From NCBI GenBank assembly GCA_030146615.1, contig JASLBL010000715.1, positions 1 through 8,906 of the forward strand: a DNA stretch of 8,906 nucleotides, written 5' to 3'. The notes under the pieces are model-generated. The model was given only the letters and a program-made list of their open reading frames with translations. It was not told the origin of the DNA and searched no databases. The stretch is from Actinomycetes bacterium (GTDB lineage: Bacteria > Actinomycetota > CALGFH01). Below, one piece after another: positions 5,561-8,906 of the stretch (the stretch's first letter is position 1; each line of letters starts with the position of its first letter). The position numbers and the translations under genes were made by a program.

Positions 5561-6265
5561 ATGCCCATGTCCGCCAGAGAGGTCCGCCAGGCGCTGCACG
5601 AACTCGGCGACCTGCGCTTCGCCGCCGGGAACCTCGACGACGCCCTGCGCCGGATCGTCGACGCCACCCACAAGCTGTTCGCCGTCGACGGGGCCGGGCT
5701 GATGCTGATCGACCCCGACCAGCTCCTGCGCAACGTGGCCGACTCCGACGGTCGCGTCGACGACCTCGAGGAGCTCCAGATCGAGCACGGCGAGGGCCCC
5801 TGCATCGACGCCTTCGACGACAAGGAGCTGGTCCACGCGGCCGACCTGGCCGCCGAGGAGCGCTGGCCCAAGTTCAGCCCGGCCGCGGTCGACCGGGGCC
5901 TGCGGGCCGTCCTGGCCAGCCCCATCCCCTACAACCAGATGGCCATCGGGGTGGTGGCCGTGTTCTCGGCCAAGGTCCGCCCCTGGTCCCCCGAGGGCGA
6001 GCTGGCCCTGATCGCCTTCACCGACCTGGCCGCCCTGACCATCGCCAACACCATGCAGAGCGAGGAGCGGGGCGAGCTGGCCACCCAGCTCCAGCGGGCC
6101 CTGGAGGCCAGGGTCATCATCGAGCAGGCCAAGGGCGCCCTCTGCGCCCGCGACGGCGTCACCCCCGGCGAGGCGTTCGGGCAGATGCGGAGCCGGGCCC
6201 GGGCCGAGCGCCGTCGCGTGGTCGAGATCGCCCAGGAGATCATGTCCGGCACCCGCGGCCCCTGA
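5561..6265 (+). CDS. GAF-ANTAR domain regulator (RNA-binding antiterminator type)
   Basis: A 234-aa signal-transduction protein. Residues 15-165 form a GAF sensor domain with the subgroup motif EHGEGPCIDAF (75-85), ERWPKFSPAAVDRGLRAVLASPIPY (100-124) and AIGVVAVFSAKVRPWSPEGELALI (128-151). A helical linker leads to an ANTAR domain (about 172-229) including ALEARVIIEQAKGALCARDGV. ANTAR domains bind paired hairpins in nascent RNA and prevent termination or alter ribosome access; in actinobacteria GAF-ANTAR proteins respond to unknown small ligands. No histidine kinase or receiver domain is adjacent, so control is probably by direct ligand binding to GAF. ATG 5561 is preferred over ATG 5567 because GGGAGG is 9 nt upstream. 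It lies 33 nt after the SPOR gene and 33 nt before the MmcQ-like gene, suggesting one transcript. Confidence 0.93.
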   Translation: MPMSAREVRQALHELGDLRFAAGNLDDALRRIVDATHKLFAVDGAGLMLIDPDQLLRNVADSDGRVDDLEELQIEHGEGPCIDAFDDKELVHAADLAAEERWPKFSPAAVDRGLRAVLASPIPYNQMAIGVVAVFSAKVRPWSPEGELALIAFTDLAALTIANTMQSEERGELATQLQRALEARVIIEQAKGALCARDGVTPGEAFGQMRSRARAERRRVVEIAQEIMSGTRGP

Positions 6266-6293
6266 TCCGCCGTCGCACCCCGACGCGAGGATC
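6264..6293 (+). other. Two-tier stem-loop overlapping the MmcQ-like ribosome binding site
   Basis: The outer stem is GATCC (6264-6268) with GGATC (6289-6293). The inner stem is CGTCG (6271-6275) with CGACG (6281-6285), closing a CACCC loop. A small asymmetric internal loop separates them. The structure begins on the GAF-ANTAR stop codon and buries GAGG (6287-6290), the Shine-Dalgarno of the next gene. The loop is not the ANTAR hexaloop with A1 and G4, so binding by the neighbouring regulator is not supported by motif. Folding energy was not calculated. Confidence 0.4.
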
Positions 6294-6298
6294 CCCCC

Positions 6299-6667
6299 AT
6301 GACCACCGACCCGCTGGAGGCTCTGCGCCGGCTCTGCCTGGCCCTCCCGGAGGCGACCGAGCGCCTCAGCCACGGCGAGCCCACCTGGTTCGTCCGCGGC
6401 AAGACGACCTTCGTCACCTACGCCGACCACCACCACGACGACCGCCTTGCCTTCTGGTGCGCCGCCCCACCCGGCATCCAGGAGGCGCTGGTCGCCTCCG
6501 ACCCCGAGCGCTTCTTCCGCCCCCCGTACGTCGGCCACCGCGGCTGGCTCGGCGTCTACCTCGACGTCCCCCAGGACTGGGACGAGATCGCCGAGCTGGT
6601 CACCGACGCCTACCGCACCGTCGCCCCCAAGCGCCTGGTCCGGCAGCTGGACGCGGCCGGGCCCTAG
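6299..6667 (+). CDS. MmcQ/YjbR-like protein
   Basis: A 122-aa cytoplasmic protein of the MmcQ/YjbR (CyaY-like fold) family, which has a proposed DNA-binding role and no well-proven function. Family hallmarks are an N-terminal helix with LALPEATERLSHGEPTWFVRG (about 14-34), followed by KTTFVTYADHHHDDRLAFWCAAP (35-57) and YVGHRGWLGVYLD (77-89). A closing helix DEIAELVTDAYRTVAPKRLVRQL ends the protein. The HHHDD cluster at 44-48 is slightly unusual and could be a loop feature or a metal contact; this is speculation. ATG 6299 follows GCGAGG by 8 nt, but that site lies within a predicted stem-loop. Its TAG overlaps the convergent glycogen synthase stop in a CTAG. It is probably co-transcribed with the GAF-ANTAR gene. 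Confidence 0.88.
   Translation: MTTDPLEALRRLCLALPEATERLSHGEPTWFVRGKTTFVTYADHHHDDRLAFWCAAPPGIQEALVASDPERFFRPPYVGHRGWLGVYLDVPQDWDEIAELVTDAYRTVAPKRLVRQLDAAGP
6664..6667. other. Second convergent stop-codon overlap in a CTAG palindrome
   Basis: TAG for the plus-strand MmcQ-like gene (6665-6667) and TAG for the minus-strand glycogen synthase gene (6666-6664) are both read from one CTAG. This is the same arrangement as at 1961-1964. Confidence 0.95.
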
Positions 6668-7863
6668 ATGAGGCCGGCGTAGAGGGCGGCGGTCTCGGCG
6701 GCGATGGCGGTCCAGCTGAACTGCTCGACGGCGCGGCGGCGGCCGGCCTTGCCCATGCGGTCGGCGAGGGTGGGGTCGGCGAGGACGCTGTTGAGGCGCT
6801 CGGCGATGTCGGCGGCGAAGCGGTCGGGGTCGCGGGCGCCGCCGACGCCGTCGCTCTCGAAGGGGACCAGCAGGCCGGTCTCGCCGTTGACGACGACCTC
6901 GGGGATGCCGCCGGTGGCGGTGGCGACGACGGCCGTCTCGCAGGCCATGGCCTCCAGGTTGACGATGCCGAGGGGCTCGTAGACCGACGGGCAGACGAAC
7001 ACGGTGGCATGGGTCAGGAGCTGGATGACCTCGCGGCGCTCGAGCATCTTCTCGATCCAGATGATGCCACCCCGCTCCTGACGGACCTTCTCGACCTTGG
7101 CCGTGACCTCGCGGCCCAGCTCCGGGGTGTCGGGGGCACCGGCGCAGAGGATCAGCTGGGCTGCCGGGTCGATCGAAAGGGCGGCGTCGAGCAGGTGGGG
7201 CACGCCCTTCTGGCGGGTGATCCGGCCGACGAAGATCACCGACGGCCTGTCCGGGTCGACCCCGTAGGCCTCGAGCACGTCGGTGCCCTGGTCGGGCTTG
7301 TACAGCTCGGTGTCGATGCCGTTGTAGACCACCTGGAGCCGGGCCGAGTCGACCGCCGGGTAGACCGAGAGGATGTCGGCGGCCATGCCGGCCGAGACGG
7401 CGATCACCCGGTCGGCGGCCTCGATCGAGGTCTGCTCGGCCCAGCGGGAGACGTGGTAGCCGCCGGCCAGCTGCTCGACCTTCCAGGGGCGCAGCGGCTC
7501 CAGGCTGTGCACGCTGACCACGTGCGGGATGCCGTAGAGGAGCTTGGCCAGGTGCCCGGCCAGGTTGGCGTACCAGGTGTGGCTGTGGACCAGGTCGGCG
7601 CCCTCGACCCCGGCGGCGATCGACAGGTCGGTGGCGACCGTGCGCAGGGCTCCCAGGTGGCGGCCGCCGCCCTCCAGGGCGTCCCAGGTCCCGTGGGCGA
7701 CCACCTCGGGCGAGCCGGGAGGCCCGGGCGGCCGGGGGGCGCCGAAGCAGTGCACCTGGAGGTCGAGGAGTTTGGCCAGTTCTCTGGCCAGGTACTCGAC
7801 ATGAACTCCGGCACCGCCGTACACATCTGGGGGATACTCGCGACTGAGCAGGGCCACGCGCAC
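6664..7863 (-). CDS. glgA: Glycogen synthase, Corynebacterium-type GT4 (GlgA/GlgM, maltose-1-phosphate synthase)
   Basis: A 399-aa retaining GT-B glycosyltransferase of family GT4 that uses ADP-glucose. The closest family known to me is mycobacterial Rv1212c. That enzyme was annotated GlgA and is now called GlgM, since it mainly makes alpha-maltose 1-phosphate from ADP-glucose and glucose 1-phosphate for the GlgE glucan pathway. Shared signatures are MRVALLSREYPPDVYGGAG (1-19), VHSHTWY (92-98), HSLEPLRPWK (119-128), FVGRITRQKG (211-220, with a nucleotide-phosphate-binding Arg/Lys) and CPSVYEPLGIVNLEAMA (291-307). The last carries the EX7E pair Glu296 and Glu304. Length matches the family (about 390-400). 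The GTG start at 7863 has GGAAGGA 7 nt upstream. A minus-strand -10 candidate TAGGGT is at 7916-7911. No other glg gene is in the window, so the GlgE partnership is inferred. Confidence 0.94.
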   Translation of the reverse strand: MRVALLSREYPPDVYGGAGVHVEYLARELAKLLDLQVHCFGAPRPPGPPGSPEVVAHGTWDALEGGGRHLGALRTVATDLSIAAGVEGADLVHSHTWYANLAGHLAKLLYGIPHVVSVHSLEPLRPWKVEQLAGGYHVSRWAEQTSIEAADRVIAVSAGMAADILSVYPAVDSARLQVVYNGIDTELYKPDQGTDVLEAYGVDPDRPSVIFVGRITRQKGVPHLLDAALSIDPAAQLILCAGAPDTPELGREVTAKVEKVRQERGGIIWIEKMLERREVIQLLTHATVFVCPSVYEPLGIVNLEAMACETAVVATATGGIPEVVVNGETGLLVPFESDGVGGARDPDRFAADIAERLNSVLADPTLADRMGKAGRRRAVEQFSWTAIAAETAALYAGLI

Positions 7864-7986
7864 GGGACGCTCCTTCCGATCCAGCGGGAGCCCGATGCTA
7901 GCGCGTTGACACCCTATCCGGGCGTGGCCCAGACTTGACTAGCTTGTGCATATTGTCCCGATCCTCGGGCCGAAGGTGGGCAGACG
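7864..7986. promoter_or_regulatory. Divergent regulatory region between glycogen synthase and Thr/Pro-tailed protein
   Basis: This 123-bp gap contains several short signals. For glgA, the minus strand has TAGGGT (7916-7911), a good actinobacterial -10, about 48 bp from the GTG; the -35 is poor. On the plus strand there are TTGACA (7906-7911) and TTGACT (7935-7940), both -35-like, but neither has a convincing -10 at 16-19 bp. CAGACT at 18 bp from the first is the best on offer. Two CTAG sites (7898 and 7939), rare elsewhere, lie here. No strong hairpin or long inverted repeat was seen. Confidence 0.4.
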
Positions 7987-8906
7987 ATGGGAACAGCCGG
8001 TCGGTCCGCGCCCCTGCGCAGGGCGGGCTCGCTCCTCGGCCTGCTGGGGGCGGAGCTGGGGGCGGTCCTGGGCCTGCACTGGCTGGGGCGGTTCCCGGGG
8101 CTGCGGATCGGCTGGGACGAGCCGGTCCCCTGGGTGCTGTCGAGCCCGGTGCAGGAGGTCCTCGGGGCCCTGCTGCGGACGGTCGGGCTGGTCATGGCCT
8201 ACTGGCTGCTGGCCTCGACCGTGCTCTACCTGCTGGCCAGCCTGACCAGGCTGCCGGCGGCCGTCCGGGCGGTCGGCTGGGCGACCCTGCCGCTGGCCCG
8301 CCGGGTCGCCGACCACGCGGTCGCGGTCACCCTGGCCACCTCGATGGTCGGGACCAGCACCCTCGGGGTCGCCGGCCCGGCCCTGGCCGCCGACCGCGGG
8401 GGCGGGGCCGGCCCGCCGGCCCGGAAGCCGGTGGCCGCCGCCCAGCCCACCGAGTCCTCCGGCCAGCAGGACCCGCCGCCGACCTCGGCCGACGAGCCGC
8501 CGGCGACGCCGTACACTCCCGAGCCCGCCGACCAGGCCCCGACCTCGGGCAGCGGGACGACGGCCCCGCCGACCACCGAGCCGGAGACGACCGAGCCGCC
8601 GGCCACCCCGTACGTCCCCGAACCAGCGGATCAGGCTCCGACCACCACCGAGGCTCCGACCACCACCGAGGCCCCGACCACCACCGAGGCCCCGACCACG
8701 ACCGCCGCGACCACCACCTCCACCGACGCTCCCACCACCACCGAGGCCCCCACCACGACCGCCCCGACCACCACCACGACCGCCGCCACCACCACGACCG
8801 CCGCCGCCACCACCACCGCCGCCCCCACCACCACCGGGGCTCCCCCCACGACCGCGCCGACCACGACCCAGGGCACCGCGGCCCCGACCACCACGGCTCC
8901 CGGAGC
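7987..8906 (+). CDS. Membrane protein with long Thr/Pro-rich extracellular tail, 3' end missing
   Basis: I do not recognise the gene by name. The visible 306 residues start at ATG 7987, with AAGGTGG 7 nt upstream and an in-frame stop at 7936. There are three hydrophobic segments: about 14-34, about 56-87 (with VMAYWLLASTVLYLLASL) and about 110-134, the last ending in an AxA-like GPALAAD. A region rich in Pro, Thr, Ala, Glu and Gln then runs to the window edge, including two near-identical 17-residue blocks, three PTTTEA hexapeptides and long Thr runs. Such mucin-like stretches are flexible wall-spanning linkers, often ahead of a peptidoglycan-binding domain. Actinobacterial proteins with this N-terminal layout often carry LysM or a BTAD-type regulator domain downstream, but that part is outside the window, so this is a guess. 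It faces glgA divergently. Confidence 0.85.
   Translation, partial: MGTAGRSAPLRRAGSLLGLLGAELGAVLGLHWLGRFPGLRIGWDEPVPWVLSSPVQEVLGALLRTVGLVMAYWLLASTVLYLLASLTRLPAAVRAVGWATLPLARRVADHAVAVTLATSMVGTSTLGVAGPALAADRGGGAGPPARKPVAAAQPTESSGQQDPPPTSADEPPATPYTPEPADQAPTSGSGTTAPPTTEPETTEPPATPYVPEPADQAPTTTEAPTTTEAPTTTEAPTTTAATTTSTDAPTTTEAPTTTAPTTTTTAATTTTAAATTTAAPTTTGAPPTTAPTTTQGTAAPTTTAPG
8494..8643 (+). repeat. Duplicated 17-residue block EPPATPYxPEPADQAPT
   Basis: The block at 8494-8544 (residues 170-186) recurs at 8593-8643 (residues 203-219), 99 bp apart. Only one residue differs (Thr to Val). Eight other codons differ only at the third base, and the second copy uses GAA, CCA, GAT and GCT codons that are uncommon in this window. 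Confidence 0.85.
8638..8691 (+). repeat. Three tandem 18-bp repeats encoding PTTTEA
   Basis: CCGACCACCACCGAGGCY occurs three times head to tail; the copies are identical except for the last base (T, C, C). Degenerate ACC/ACG/GCC codons continue to the right edge, making 8638-8906 a low-complexity Thr/Ala/Pro tract prone to slippage and misassembly. Confidence 0.85.

Noticed and set aside
4997..6538. 513-codon antisense frame over the SPOR and GAF-ANTAR genes
   Set aside because: Mirror of the coding strand; no ribosome binding site or motif supports it.
5551..7938. 795-codon plus-strand frame across the GAF-ANTAR, MmcQ-like and glycogen synthase genes
   Set aside because: It is a shadow of three well-supported genes in other frames or strand; no domain is recognisable and the composition is biased.
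7946..8245. Plus-strand frame starting at GTG 7946
   Set aside because: It yields a Trp/Cys/Gly/Ser/Arg-rich product. The frame from ATG 7987 has a ribosome binding site, transmembrane segments and continues to the window edge.
8631..8894. Antisense frame made of repeated VVVGA units
   Set aside because: It is simply the reverse complement of the Thr-rich repeat tract.
8638..8906. CRISPR-like regular repeats at the right edge
   Set aside because: The units are in-frame codon repeats (PTTTEA and Thr runs) without unique spacers, so they are protein repeats.

Overview
This is a very GC-rich, gene-dense window. Coding thirds end almost always in G or C, and long meaningless antisense frames are common. 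It most likely comes from an actinomycete-type genome (Actinomycetota, probably an uncultured or deep-branching lineage). Three things point there: a Corynebacterium-type GT4 glycogen/maltose-1-phosphate synthase, a GAF-ANTAR regulator, and genes whose promoters sit so close to the start codon that leaderless mRNAs are likely. Species-level assignment is not possible from the sequence alone.

Layout, left to right. (1) A minus-strand phosphofructokinase with PPi-type active-site residues runs off the left edge (1-825). (2) A 168-bp divergent regulatory region (826-993) holds a 16-bp perfect palindrome and an AT-rich inverted repeat. (3) A plus-strand two-gene operon follows: a cysteine-free ArsR-type repressor and an SRPBCC/AHSA1 protein, overlapping by 4 nt (ATGA). 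(4) It is convergent with a minus-strand type II NADH dehydrogenase-like flavoprotein (1961-3400); the two stop codons lie within one CTAG. (5) Only 35 bp separates that gene from a divergent plus-strand medium-chain-type acyl-CoA synthetase (3436-5064). (6) The plus strand continues with a small membrane-anchored SPOR-domain protein, a GAF-ANTAR antiterminator-type regulator and an MmcQ/YjbR-like protein. (7) The last of these is convergent with the minus-strand glycogen synthase GlgA/GlgM (6664-7863), again overlapping in a single CTAG. (8) A 123-bp divergent region leads to a plus-strand membrane protein with a very long Thr/Pro-rich tail that runs off the right edge (7987-8906).

Functionally the window looks like a chromosomal housekeeping and accessory metabolic region. 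It contains glycolysis (PFK), NADH:quinone oxidation (NDH-2), fatty or aromatic acid activation (acyl-CoA synthetase), glycogen or maltose-1-phosphate metabolism (GlgM), cell-envelope proteins (SPOR, the Thr/Pro-tailed protein) and regulators (ArsR, ANTAR). There is no sign of a mobile element, CRISPR array, tRNA, rRNA or defence island. The points most worth a second look are regulatory: the palindromes of the PFK/ArsR region, hairpins at the ribosome binding sites either side of the GAF-ANTAR boundary, a near-consensus leaderless promoter, and the repeated CTAG stop-codon overlap.
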